From positions 1 to 52,684 of the forward strand of contig WRMW01000014.1 in NCBI GenBank assembly GCA_009776955.1: a DNA stretch of 52,684 bases. Reading direction: 5' to 3'. Under the pieces are notes generated by a model. The model was not told the DNA's origin. It saw nothing but the letters and a program-made list of their open reading frames with translations, and did no database searches. Source of the stretch: Clostridiales bacterium (GTDB lineage Bacteria; Bacillota; Clostridia; Peptostreptococcales; Anaerovoracaceae). Made by a program: the position numbers and the translations under genes. Below, piece after piece: positions 32,801 to 40,774 of the stretch (the stretch's first letter is position 1; every line of letters starts with the position of its first letter).

Positions 32801-35800
32801 ATCACCATAAAAAACGCCACGGTAAAAGCAAAAAGCAGCACCGGCGAAGGCTACTCTGGCGCAGCCATCGGCGGCGGGTATGGGGGCGCGGGCGGCGACA
32901 TCACCATCAGCATGAGCGATATCGAGGCGATAAGCGGCAGCGAGAGCGCCCCTGCCATCGGCCACGGGTACGCCGGCACTGCGGGCAGCCCACCCACCTT
33001 TATCGGTCTGTACAATTATTTGATGAACAAGCACGCAGTACGTCCGCCCGAAGAAACAAGGGGCTACGGGGAGTTCCCGTGGAGCGAAGATTATAGTTAT
33101 ATATTGCTTGAAGCGGACGCGTTCGACCTTATGGCAAACGACGACAGCGGCGTGGGCTATACCGTGGATTTGGACGAGCGGATATTGACCATCACGGAGG
33201 GCGGCAGCCACACCATTTCGATGCGCCGGCAGGGGGCTTCCACCACAGACCGCATAGCGGTCGCGGCGGGCGTAAAGGCGGATATCGAGATAAATGGAAT
33301 AACTATTGATGGAGGAACAACGCCCGGCTTTGTCGCTTTTGACATAATAGGCGGGGCCGAGGTCGCACCGACCGAGGTCGCTTTGACGCTTGTGGGCGAT
33401 AGCTCGCTCAGAAGCGGCAGCGGTGTGGCGGGGCTGCATGTCCCCGCAGATGCCAAGCTCACAATAGACGGCACGGGCAGCCTTGCGGCCAGGGGCGGTG
33501 CCAGCAACTACGAAGCCGGTGCGGGCATAGGCGGCGGCAGTGGCGGTGCAGGCGGCACCATCACAATAAACGGCGGCACGGTCGAGGCCACGGGTGGCCG
33601 CGGCACCTATTCCGGCGGTGCGGGCATAGGCGGCGGCAGCGGTGGAGCGGGCGGCACCATCACCATAGGCGGCGGCACGGTCACGGCGACGGGCGGCAGC
33701 GGCGGTCTCGAAACCAGCGCGGGCATAGGCGGCGGCAATGGTGGAGCGGGCGGCACCATCACCATCAGCGGCGGCAAGGTCACGGCGACGGGCGGCAGCG
33801 CAGGCATCGGCGGTGGCGGCAGCGGCGGCAATGGCGGCACCATCACTATAAACGGCTCAGCAGATGTCACGGCGACGGGCGGCAGCCACAGCGCAGGCAT
33901 AGGCGGCGGCGGTGGCGGCGACGGCGGCACCATCACCATAGGCGGCTCGGCAGATGTCACGGCACAGGGCGGCAACAACGGCGCAGGCATAGGCGGCGGC
34001 AACGGGAGCTCCGGCGGCGGCAATGGCGGCACCATTACCATAAACGGCTCGGCAGAGGTCGAAGCCAAGGGCGGCAACAACGGCGCAGGCATCGGCGGCG
34101 GCACCGGTGGCACCGGCTTAGGCGGCAATGGCGGCATTATCGCCATAAGCGGCTCGGCAGATGTCACGGCCACGGGCGGCAACAGCGGCGCAGGCATCGG
34201 CGGCGGCAACGGGAGCAGCGGCGGCGGCAATGGCGGCACCACCACCATAGGCGGCTCGGCAAAGGTCACGGCGACGGGCGGCGGTAGCGGCGCAGGCATC
34301 GGCGGCGGCAACGCCGGCAATGGCGGCGAGATTGCAATAAGTGGCGGCACGGTCGAGGCCACGGGCGGCAGCGACGGCGCAGGCATCGGCGGCGGCAACG
34401 GTAGCTCCGGCGGCGGAAATGGCGGCACCATCACCATAAACGGCGAGGCAGATGTCACGGCAAGTGGCACAGGCGGCGGCGCGGGCATAGGTGGCGGCAG
34501 GATTGGCACAGGCGGCACCATCACTATAAGCGGCTCGGCAGATGTCGAGGCCACGGGCGGCAACAGCGCCTCCGAAGGCGGCGCGGGCATCGGCGGCGGC
34601 AGTGGTCGCATGGGCGGCATCATCACTATAAACGGCGGTACGGTCACGACCACGGGCGGCATCGGCTCTGCGGGCATCGGCGGCGGCTTAGGCAGCAATG
34701 GCGGCGAGATTGCAATAAGTGGCGGCAAGGTCGAGACCACGGGCGGCGTAGGCGGCGGCGCAGGCGGAGGCGCGGGCATCGGCGGCGGCTACGGTGGCAC
34801 CGGCGGAATCATCACCATAAACGGCTCGGCAGATGTCACGGCACAGGGCGGCGGCACAAACTGGACCAATAGCGGCGCCGCAGGCATAGGCGGCGGCGAT
34901 GAGGCTGCAGGCGGCATCATCACGATAGAGGGCGACGCATATGTCGAAGCCACGGGCAGCCTGCTTGGCGCGGGCATTGGCGGCGGCAATGAAGGCGCAG
35001 GCGACACCATTACCATAAAGGGCGATGCAGAGGTCGTAGCCAAGGGCGGCGTCGGCTTTGGTACCGACTCCAGCGGTGCAGGGATAGGCGGCGGCAATCG
35101 CAGCGATGGCGGCATCATTGCCATCAGCGGCGGCACGGTCACGGCCACGGGCGGCGATGGCGGTGCGGGCATAGGCGGCGGCAACTACGGCGGTGATGGC
35201 GGCACCATCACTATAAACGGCTCGGCAGATGTAACGGCGACGGGCGGCGGCGTGGTCGGCACAGGCGGTTCGGGCGGCAGCGCCGGCGGCGGCGCGGGCA
35301 TCGGCGGCGGCAATAACGGCAATGGCGGCAGCATCATAATAAGCGGCGAGGCGGATGTCACGGCAGATGGCGGCGCATATGGCGCGGGCATCGGAGGCGG
35401 CAACGGCTTCGGCGGCGGCGGCAATGGCGGCACTATTGCCATAAGCGGCTCGGCAAAGGTCACGGCAGATGGCAACGAGTCCGCAGCGGGCATCGGAGGC
35501 GGAAATCGAGGCGCAGGCGGCACCATTGCCATAAACGGCTCGGCAGAGGTCACGGTGACGGGCGGCGAAAGCGGCGTGGGCCTCGGCGGTGCAGGCATCG
35601 GTGGCGGAAATCGAGGCGCAGGCGGCACCATTGCCATAAGCGGCTCGGCAGAGGTCGAGGCGACGGGCGGCAGCAACGGCGCAGGCATCGGAGGCGGCAA
35701 CGGGAGCGGCGGAGGCGGCAATGGCGGCGAGATTGCCATAGAGGGCGGCACGGTCACAGCACAAGGCGTCGATGGCGGCGCAGGCATCGGCGGCGGCTTA

Positions 35801-38800
35801 AACGGCGACGGCGGCACCATTGCCATAAGCGGCGGCACGGTCGAAGCAACGGGCGGCGACGGCGGCGCAGGCATTGGCGGCGGCCTTAACGTCAGCACCG
35901 GCGGCGCCAGCGTCGCAGGCGGCGATATCACCATAAGCGGCGGCACCATTACCGCCACGGCAGGCGCAGTCGGCGGCACGGGCGAAAAGGCTCCATTGGC
36001 GCTCGGCAACGGCATGGACGGCTCGGACGGCACCGTCACCGTTACAGGCCTATACGATTATTGGGTAAACGACAAGCAGCGCGAGCATCCCGGCGGAAAT
36101 GCGACATTCGGCGTGTTTGCCGACCCCGACGCAACGACATTCGCGACCGACAAAGGGTATCTATACGTAAAGCTTGAGGATCTGTCGGCTGATTCGGCAG
36201 AGCTCGCCACCCTCAGCCTTTCGCCGACCCATGCCGTACTTACGAACAAAAGCGACGCCCCCGCCGTTGTGAGCGCGGTCACGGCGCCGGAGGGCTTTTT
36301 CGATTTCCGAAGGGTGTCATGGGACGTGGATGGGGTGGGCGGAAGCCTTGGCGTGGAATATGACGCCGCGCGGGACGGCAGCGTGATTACGGTGAGCGAG
36401 GGCGGCGCGAATGGCGTGGATGTGGCGACAGTCACGGTCGCGGCGGACAGAAAGACCGCGGCGGTAAGGCCGGCGGACGCATGGATAAACGCCCCCGATA
36501 CCGACCGCAAGGCGCACACCATACGAGTGCGAATTGATTACGACCGCGGGCTTTACACGTCTACAGCGACCATAGAGCTTGTGCCTGACGCAAGCCTGCC
36601 CGTGCGAGAGGGGGACGGCACAGGGCTGCACACATCCGTGCGGGTGCTTGAGCCGACCGTGGCGGTGAACCGTGCCATGGCAAGGGGCGCGCTCGTGCCG
36701 ATACTTATAACGCAGCACGAGCCGACGGATATGGGGCTTGTGGCGTTTAGCGATGACGGCGGGGTCGGGGCTCTTGACGAACCCGAACAGCCCATGCCGT
36801 CGCTCCCTGCGATAGGAGCCATGCGTCTTGTAACAGGCACCGCTGCGAGCCCTCGTGTGGTCGCAGGGTATGAAGTGAAAATAGCCCCGGACGATGACCG
36901 ATTCCTTGAGATAACGGCGGAAGCGACCGCAAGGAATACAAAGAACGTACGCCTGCAGATACTTCGTGCGGGCATCAACGGCAGCGGCGAGAACGGTGCC
37001 GTGGTGGATGCGGACTGGGCGGACGAAGCGAAGCGTGTCCCAGTCACCGGGCAGTTCAACCTAACGGTATCGAACAAATTCCCCAAAGTGACCCTACGGG
37101 CGGGCGACCTGAACCTGCTGTTCCCGAACGTGGGTGCGACCGTGACCGCCACAAGCACAGCGGGGGCGGTTGACGTGCTGAACATCGACCCAAGCACCCT
37201 GACATTCAAAACCAATATCGAATTACGTAGGGGCGGCAACCTGCCGCCCGCCATCGGCAACCTGCCGCCCGTCTACGTCGGCCTAAAATTGCAACCCGAC
37301 ACGGAAAACACCACCGCCCCTGTACCCGTCCTAACCAAGGCGGGCACCCAAAGGGGTCGGGCTACGGTCCAGGTCGAGGGCTTCAAGACCCAGGAAGTGG
37401 CGATGAACGTCCGCGTGGTCAACGCCGCCCCGAACGTAAGGCTCGCACGCAACTCCGTGGCGTTGCACTATCCTGGCGAGTCCATAGACGGTTTGCCGAC
37501 AGTGCCCGACCCCGCCGACCCGAACAAGCTGCTGAAGGATGACTTCGCCCCTGCCGTGGTAAATCTCATATCAGGCGTGCGGAACGGCGTGTTCGAGGAC
37601 GGTTACAAGGTGAAACGTGTGGAGATAAACCATACGAACCCTGACCAATTCAACCTACGAATCGAGCCATACAACGTGGACGAGCCAGGCGTGGTGAAGC
37701 TGACTCCGCTCGGCGCAGTTCCCAAGAACGTGCCGCTGCGTGTCGTATTCCACGACCCAGCGTTCGGCGATGACCAGACGAACCTCGACAGCAACACCAA
37801 GTTCCGCAACATAGGGAACCTAAAGGTGACCATGCGCGCCGTCACCGCCCTGAACGTCACAAACAAAGCCACCCCAGTGGCGGTCAACCGAAACCACGTC
37901 AGCCGACTTGCCGACGGCAGCCCAGACGAATACGAAACCGAGTGGATTATCCGTGAGATACCCATAGGCCTGAACGCCGACAATATCATTCTCGGCGATT
38001 GGAAAGCCCAAAGCATCAGCGAAACGTCCAAGACACGGACGCCATGGCTCGGCGAAAATATTCTCGACGGCAATGGCGAACCGATACCGCCAGTACGTGT
38101 CGAGCCATATAAGAGCGGCATAAAACTCTACGCCCATAAAGCGGCGCTAGAGGACTTGATGGAACGTGGCAAGACCAAGCCCTACGATGCCACCATCAAC
38201 CCACGCAATATGACCTACCGTATGCTTATCGGCTCGGACAAGATACGGAACAACAGCGGAGTACGCACCTTTGCCGTCAACCTGACATTCAACGCCGGCA
38301 ACCCCACATTCACCGTAAGCCTGAACAGCCGAACCAGAATAGACGTGGCGAATCCCGCATCGTTCCAGACCGCCACCGTACGGCTTACTGGCACAACGGC
38401 GGAGATAGCGAGCGTAAAACTCTACCCGACCGCCAAGAACAACGCCGACCGACCCACCGAAAGCACGGACTTTATCGCCGAGGTGACTGGAGCATCGACG
38501 TTCAACATCGCCAAGCACCCCGACAACTCGGAAGTTGTCCCCAAAGTCCGCCAAAACCTATCGGTGCAAATCACCCTGACCAACGGGCAGATCCTGAACT
38601 CCTGGACGGAAGTCAAGAACGGCAAGAACAAAGACCGAACCATAGGCGTCACCGCCCTGCAAGCCGTGCAGCGAGCCACGTCACGCACCGTCACCCTCTA
38701 CAGGGCGCAGCCGCTTCAGGAGGCGGTCTTTGATGCATTCATAGGCACGCCCGCGGGCGCGTCCGTCGGCTATTACACCCTCGACCAAGCCCGCCTCGAC

Positions 38801-39229
38801 GCCATCCGCTTCGGCAAGCCCGTACTCGTGACCGAGAACGGCACCACAAGCATAGAATACGTGAAGTACGGCAATCCCGACAACACGCACCACCGCGGCC
38901 TGACCCTCGTCCGCACAGGCGAAACCTCCTACGCCCTCAGCTTCGAGGACGGCATCGCCCCCGGCGCCATCCTCCACCGAAACTACCCCACCAACAAAAC
39001 CACAACCAAGCTAAACAGCAATTATCCAATCCGAGTGGAGTTATGGGCCGAAGGGACATACAAGGTCGCGAAGGACGAGAACGGCGATATTATTATTGAC
39101 GAAATTACCAAAAAACCGCGTCCCGAACTCGACCCCGACACCGGCAAAGTCGTCCCATTACAAAACCCCACAAACAAACGCCCAGTCACCGCCCCGACCG
39201 TCTACAACGTCCGTCTGAACCTCCGTTAA
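29834..39229 (+). CDS. Giant secreted Gly-rich beta-helix repeat protein 1
   Basis: The 3,131-residue product has a signal peptide (about 1-35, RRFVAWALTLTLVFTIAPTG then AFA), a Gly/Pro/Asp linker (about 36-160) and three head-plus-array modules. Each head (for example GAEVALTLVGASEL and SKLTIDGTGSLTA) is followed by tandem units of about 29 residues, consensus near ITISGGTVTATGG plus GAGIGGG. There are about 5, 11 and 25 units in arrays near residues 270-450, 630-1050 and 1210-2065. This pattern fits a right-handed beta-helix. The last 1,050 residues are non-repetitive, with Ig-like-looking strands, and nearly match giant 2. No LPXTG or SLH anchor is visible. Function unknown; adhesion or matrix role is inference. 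ATG 29834 has GGGAGG upstream. Confidence 0.9.
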   Translation: MNKNGNGKGLRRFVAWALTLTLVFTIAPTGAAFAEPTDTGGGTSSVIANGDHPVGATDPGRPHTDGGNPVGNDITTPDGGNPVGDDMTTPGGDGVDTPGGDPVDDGDDPTDGGGRPGSVAPTDDVLTPLGDDDTLAPPLTPFSDTPTGTFNIGTLMWSDGNTAASNSHNTTWDRSNPYGTLTLRDGANIIVTGTYAGSGTDSRRIAIDSGAKASITLKDLSLAIADTLDSSLLSLGPGSELTLTLEGANTLTAGNSGAGIAVPQTTKLTIDGEGSLTATGKGTGAGIGGSSTSSGEIIIAGGNITAYGGITGNSNGAAGIGGGSGNTSANITIKGGTVTATGGRGSVTGGAGIGGGGALTGNSSGTIVIEGGTVTATGSSENRGGAGIGNGGRSTAASSSTTIVIEGSTVKATGGNGAAGIGGGRNGDSGSITIIKSNIEAIAGSSGANAIGYGEGADPPSSSDAYPTFIGAYYYIVNWDDPSPPSPPYDEPDLTDSFHWGNYKYVSLKVAVMDLMITNDDGSEDGYHEYISAGTTWTIYITQDGSYTITMRDPGTTTTEEKIAVLGNVKANITINEIKIDVSERTGSDIAFEIMGGAEVALTLVGASELKSDTYRAGLHVPESSKLTIDGTGSLTATGGAQAAGIGGNGGNSGENSGEITIIDGTVTANGGITNDPTIATGGAGIGGGGGLVNPGSNSGGIKITGGTVTANGGAGAGDNGTGGAGIGGGSGNSSAGSGGYIFIGGTAEVTAKGGAGTGTSGRGGAGIGGGAGNETGGEGGNIVIEGGTVKAEGAGGGAGIGGGRRGAGGVTTITGGTVEATGSMGATDNYGSAGVGGGGGNTNSGGRYGGDITIGGTADVKAKGGYYGGAGIGGGGVGTYGTSDDANSNITISGTAKVEAEGSEGGAGIGGGHRRSGGNITIGGAAEVNAKGDTTSAAGGGAGIGGGRHGDGGTITISGGTVDAESPGNVSGVSAAGIGGGHQGDGGIITIKNATVKAKSSTGEGYSGAAIGGGYGGAGGDITISMSDIEAISGSESAPAIGHGYAGTAGSPPTFIGLYNYLMNKHAVRPPEETRGYGEFPWSEDYSYILLEADAFDLMANDDSGVGYTVDLDERILTITEGGSHTISMRRQGASTTDRIAVAAGVKADIEINGITIDGGTTPGFVAFDIIGGAEVAPTEVALTLVGDSSLRSGSGVAGLHVPADAKLTIDGTGSLAARGGASNYEAGAGIGGGSGGAGGTITINGGTVEATGGRGTYSGGAGIGGGSGGAGGTITIGGGTVTATGGSGGLETSAGIGGGNGGAGGTITISGGKVTATGGSAGIGGGGSGGNGGTITINGSADVTATGGSHSAGIGGGGGGDGGTITIGGSADVTAQGGNNGAGIGGGNGSSGGGNGGTITINGSAEVEAKGGNNGAGIGGGTGGTGLGGNGGIIAISGSADVTATGGNSGAGIGGGNGSSGGGNGGTTTIGGSAKVTATGGGSGAGIGGGNAGNGGEIAISGGTVEATGGSDGAGIGGGNGSSGGGNGGTITINGEADVTASGTGGGAGIGGGRIGTGGTITISGSADVEATGGNSASEGGAGIGGGSGRMGGIITINGGTVTTTGGIGSAGIGGGLGSNGGEIAISGGKVETTGGVGGGAGGGAGIGGGYGGTGGIITINGSADVTAQGGGTNWTNSGAAGIGGGDEAAGGIITIEGDAYVEATGSLLGAGIGGGNEGAGDTITIKGDAEVVAKGGVGFGTDSSGAGIGGGNRSDGGIIAISGGTVTATGGDGGAGIGGGNYGGDGGTITINGSADVTATGGGVVGTGGSGGSAGGGAGIGGGNNGNGGSIIISGEADVTADGGAYGAGIGGGNGFGGGGNGGTIAISGSAKVTADGNESAAGIGGGNRGAGGTIAINGSAEVTVTGGESGVGLGGAGIGGGNRGAGGTIAISGSAEVEATGGSNGAGIGGGNGSGGGGNGGEIAIEGGTVTAQGVDGGAGIGGGLNGDGGTIAISGGTVEATGGDGGAGIGGGLNVSTGGASVAGGDITISGGTITATAGAVGGTGEKAPLALGNGMDGSDGTVTVTGLYDYWVNDKQREHPGGNATFGVFADPDATTFATDKGYLYVKLEDLSADSAELATLSLSPTHAVLTNKSDAPAVVSAVTAPEGFFDFRRVSWDVDGVGGSLGVEYDAARDGSVITVSEGGANGVDVATVTVAADRKTAAVRPADAWINAPDTDRKAHTIRVRIDYDRGLYTSTATIELVPDASLPVREGDGTGLHTSVRVLEPTVAVNRAMARGALVPILITQHEPTDMGLVAFSDDGGVGALDEPEQPMPSLPAIGAMRLVTGTAASPRVVAGYEVKIAPDDDRFLEITAEATARNTKNVRLQILRAGINGSGENGAVVDADWADEAKRVPVTGQFNLTVSNKFPKVTLRAGDLNLLFPNVGATVTATSTAGAVDVLNIDPSTLTFKTNIELRRGGNLPPAIGNLPPVYVGLKLQPDTENTTAPVPVLTKAGTQRGRATVQVEGFKTQEVAMNVRVVNAAPNVRLARNSVALHYPGESIDGLPTVPDPADPNKLLKDDFAPAVVNLISGVRNGVFEDGYKVKRVEINHTNPDQFNLRIEPYNVDEPGVVKLTPLGAVPKNVPLRVVFHDPAFGDDQTNLDSNTKFRNIGNLKVTMRAVTALNVTNKATPVAVNRNHVSRLADGSPDEYETEWIIREIPIGLNADNIILGDWKAQSISETSKTRTPWLGENILDGNGEPIPPVRVEPYKSGIKLYAHKAALEDLMERGKTKPYDATINPRNMTYRMLIGSDKIRNNSGVRTFAVNLTFNAGNPTFTVSLNSRTRIDVANPASFQTATVRLTGTTAEIASVKLYPTAKNNADRPTESTDFIAEVTGASTFNIAKHPDNSEVVPKVRQNLSVQITLTNGQILNSWTEVKNGKNKDRTIGVTALQAVQRATSRTVTLYRAQPLQEAVFDAFIGTPAGASVGYYTLDQARLDAIRFGKPVLVTENGTTSIEYVKYGNPDNTHHRGLTLVRTGETSYALSFEDGIAPGAILHRNYPTNKTTTKLNSNYPIRVELWAEGTYKVAKDENGDIIIDEITKKPRPELDPDTGKVVPLQNPTNKRPVTAPTVYNVRLNLR
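29991..30200. repeat. Coding segment bounded by a perfect 30-bp inverted repeat
   Basis: Positions 29991-30020 are the exact reverse complement of 30171-30200 (arms begin CCGTAGGGGCGACC). Both arms are translated in the linker of giant 1, as PVGATDPGRP and RPGSVAPTD. Between them are two copies of a 39-bp unit (30026-30064, 30065-30103; protein DGGNPVGNDITTP) and decayed further copies. The total of 210 bp is in frame, with the dimensions of a miniature inverted-repeat element. Confidence 0.85.
37226..37250 (+). repeat. Dispersed palindromic repeat inside giant gene 1
   Basis: A 25-bp unit starting CGTAGGGGCGGCAAC with inverted arms GGGCGGCA/TGCCGCCC lies in frame (protein RGGNLPPA). It recurs with one mismatch at 50710-50734 in non-coding DNA. 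A partial second copy of the right arm follows (GNLPPV). Giant 2 lacks the insertion at the matching position. Confidence 0.75.
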
Positions 39230-39249
39230 CCCCCCCTAAATTGTCCCCC

Positions 39250-39278
39250 TTGTTTTTCAATGTTTCGCGGTTTACAAT
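39250..39278 (+). promoter_or_regulatory. Leaderless promoter of the DUF3791-DUF3990 cassette
   Basis: TTGTTT (39250-39255), 17 bp, TACAAT (39273-39278), six bases, then ATG at 39285, with no ribosome site. Confidence 0.65.
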
Positions 39279-39284
39279 ACCCTT

Positions 39285-39509
39285 ATGAGAAGTGAGCAGC
39301 GAAAAACAATCGCATACATTGTGGCCTGCGTTGGCGAGTTCGCCCGTGCAACGGGTACTTCTGCCCAAGAAGCGTTTTGCTATCTGGAAGCCCACGGCGG
39401 AATCGACTTCCTTATCGAGTGCTATGACACGGAGCACCTTTTGTCGCTCCACGACGCCGTTGAGGATTTAATAACAATCACCCGAAGATCCGAAGGCATG
39501 ATTGCATGA
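39285..39509 (+). CDS. DUF3791 family protein
   Basis: The 74-residue protein fits DUF3791, small helical proteins that accompany DUF3990 genes: IAYIVACVGEFARATGTSAQEAFCYLEAHGGIDFLIECYDTEH. It is probably the neutralising partner of the DUF3990 product, by analogy with toxin-antitoxin operons. The stop overlaps the next ATG (39506-39509). The start looks leaderless. Confidence 0.8.
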   Translation: MRSEQRKTIAYIVACVGEFARATGTSAQEAFCYLEAHGGIDFLIECYDTEHLLSLHDAVEDLITITRRSEGMIA

Positions 39510-40009
39510 TTCTGTACCACGGCTCCAACATGATTGTTGAGGAAATCGAGCTCGCCAGATGCCGCCCATACAGGGATTTTGGAGCAGGCTTTTACCTTAC
39601 GACATATCCCGACCAAGCGAGACGCATGGCAGCAAGGGTGGTTCGCTTGTACGGTGGCAGCGGGGCGGTCAGCACGTTCGAGTTTGACGAAGCAGCGGCA
39701 ACAGGCCTGAACACCCTCAGCTTCGCCAAGCCAAGCATTGAATGGGCCCGCTTCGTAATGAACAACAGAAACAGGATTTTCGACGAAACAGGCTCGTCAG
39801 AGTGCAACCATGACGCAAAGTACGATATCGTTGTGGGACCCATCGCAAATGACGATATGGTGTTGCTGTTCAGGCAATATGCCGAGGAATTTATCACGAT
39901 TGAGACGCTTGCGCGGGACCTGGAGTTTTGCGAACTCACAAACCAGTATTCATTTCACACGGAAAAAGCAATAGCAACGTTGAAATACAAAGGTGTATTG
40001 GATGAGTAA
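39506..40009 (+). CDS. DUF3990 family protein (possible ADP-ribosyltransferase-like toxin)
   Basis: The 167-residue protein matches DUF3990: MILYHGSNMIVEEIELARCR, then DFGAGFYLTTYPDQARRMA and YDIVVGPIANDDMV. The YHGS opening and the GxGFYLTTYPDQA block recall the H-Y-[E] fold of diphtheria-type ADP-ribosyltransferases; this is a fold-level resemblance. It is flanked on both sides by small DUF3791-like genes with overlapping stops and starts, so all three are one operon. The likely role is toxin, inferred from context. Confidence 0.8.
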   Translation: MILYHGSNMIVEEIELARCRPYRDFGAGFYLTTYPDQARRMAARVVRLYGGSGAVSTFEFDEAAATGLNTLSFAKPSIEWARFVMNNRNRIFDETGSSECNHDAKYDIVVGPIANDDMVLLFRQYAEEFITIETLARDLEFCELTNQYSFHTEKAIATLKYKGVLDE

Positions 40010-40232
40010 AGCCGAACAATTAATGGAGTACATCATACGTGATATTATCGAGTACCATGCTGTTGACACTGGAGCAGACATGAAAGAAGCAATGTCGCAA
40101 CTCTACAACTCCGAGGTGTTTGGCAAGTTGAACGACGCCGAAACAGGGCTTTACCTATGTGGCTCGTCATACGTTTATGACCTATTTCACGACGAGCTAA
40201 AGAACGGAAAGATAGTTCAGCAAGAAATCTGA
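40002..40232 (+). CDS. Second DUF3791-like small protein
   Basis: The 76-residue protein (MSKAEQLMEYIIRDIIEYHA, then GADMKEAMSQLYNSEVFGKL and LYLCGSSYVYDLFHDEL) has the same size and helical layout as DUF3791 proteins that follow DUF3990. ATG 40002 was chosen over 39993 because AAGGTG lies upstream; it overlaps the DUF3990 stop by 8 bp. Nine C follow the stop codon. Confidence 0.65.
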   Translation: MSKAEQLMEYIIRDIIEYHAVDTGADMKEAMSQLYNSEVFGKLNDAETGLYLCGSSYVYDLFHDELKNGKIVQQEI

Positions 40233-40253
40233 CCCCCCCCCTGCAATTTCCCC

Positions 40254-40283
40254 TTGCAAGACATATACGAAATATCGTATCAT
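40254..40283 (+). promoter_or_regulatory. Leaderless promoter and operator of hicBA
   Basis: TTGCAA (40254-40259), 18 bp, TATCAT (40278-40283), six bases, ATG 40290. The inverted repeat ATACGA-AATA-TCGTAT (40265-40280) lies in the spacer and touches the -10, a likely HicB operator. Confidence 0.7.
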
Positions 40284-40289
40284 AGCAGT

Positions 40290-40505
40290 ATGAAAGAATA
40301 CATCGTAGACTTATTTTGGGACAATGAAGCCGAAGCTTGGGGAGCGGTATGCGATGACATCCCTTTGGCGTTGGAGTCCGAGTCGCTGGACGGCTTGATT
40401 GAGCGGGTGCGTATTGCGACCCCTGAAATCCTCGAATTGAACGGAAAGACTTCGGAACAGACCATGCTTCATTTCAAAGCCGAAAGGCTTCTTCAAGCGA
40501 TATAA
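40290..40505 (+). CDS. HicB-like (DUF1902) antitoxin
   Basis: The 71-residue protein has the DUF1902/HicB-N look, MKEYIVDLFWDNEAEAWGAV then SESLDGLIERVRIATPEILELNG, a partly degraded RNase H-like fold that blocks HicA. No separate C-terminal DNA-binding domain is visible, so operator binding may need a partner. The start is leaderless-like; the stop shares a base with the hicA ATG (TAATG). The antitoxin-first order is the reverse of the classical hicAB operon but common for this subtype. Confidence 0.8.
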   Translation: MKEYIVDLFWDNEAEAWGAVCDDIPLALESESLDGLIERVRIATPEILELNGKTSEQTMLHFKAERLLQAI

Positions 40506-40699
40506 TGGCCGAATACGAAAAAAAGGTTCGTGAAGTCTTGCGTAAACATGGCTGCACGTTTGTACGGCAAGGCAAAGGCGACCACGAGATATGGTACAGC
40601 CCGATTTCAAAGCAACGATTCCCTGTGGACAGCAAGATAAAGATTCGGCACATCGCAAACAAAATAATAAAACAGGCGGGGATAAGCCACCATTTTTAA
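40505..40699 (+). CDS. HicA-like mRNA interferase toxin
   Basis: The 64-residue protein has the double-stranded-RNA-binding-like HicA fold: EVLRKHGCTFVRQGKGDHEIW with the catalytic His in GDHEIW, then IANKIIKQAGI. It should cleave mRNA during translation. Length is normal for HicA. Confidence 0.88.
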   Translation: MAEYEKKVREVLRKHGCTFVRQGKGDHEIWYSPISKQRFPVDSKIKIRHIANKIIKQAGISHHF

Positions 40700-40774
40700 G
40701 GCTTTGAAAATATGGTAATATACATCGTTGTGTAATTTCGCAACTGAATAATTGCTGGGGAAGATAGTTTCGTG

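Noticed and set aside
33607..34779. Long Pro-rich open frames on the minus strand across the giant genes (also 32045-33439, 34688-36039, 41179-43837 and similar).
   Set aside because: They are the antisense of the Gly-rich repeat arrays (GGC repeats read as GCC/CCG), have no ribosome sites and merely mirror the repeat period.
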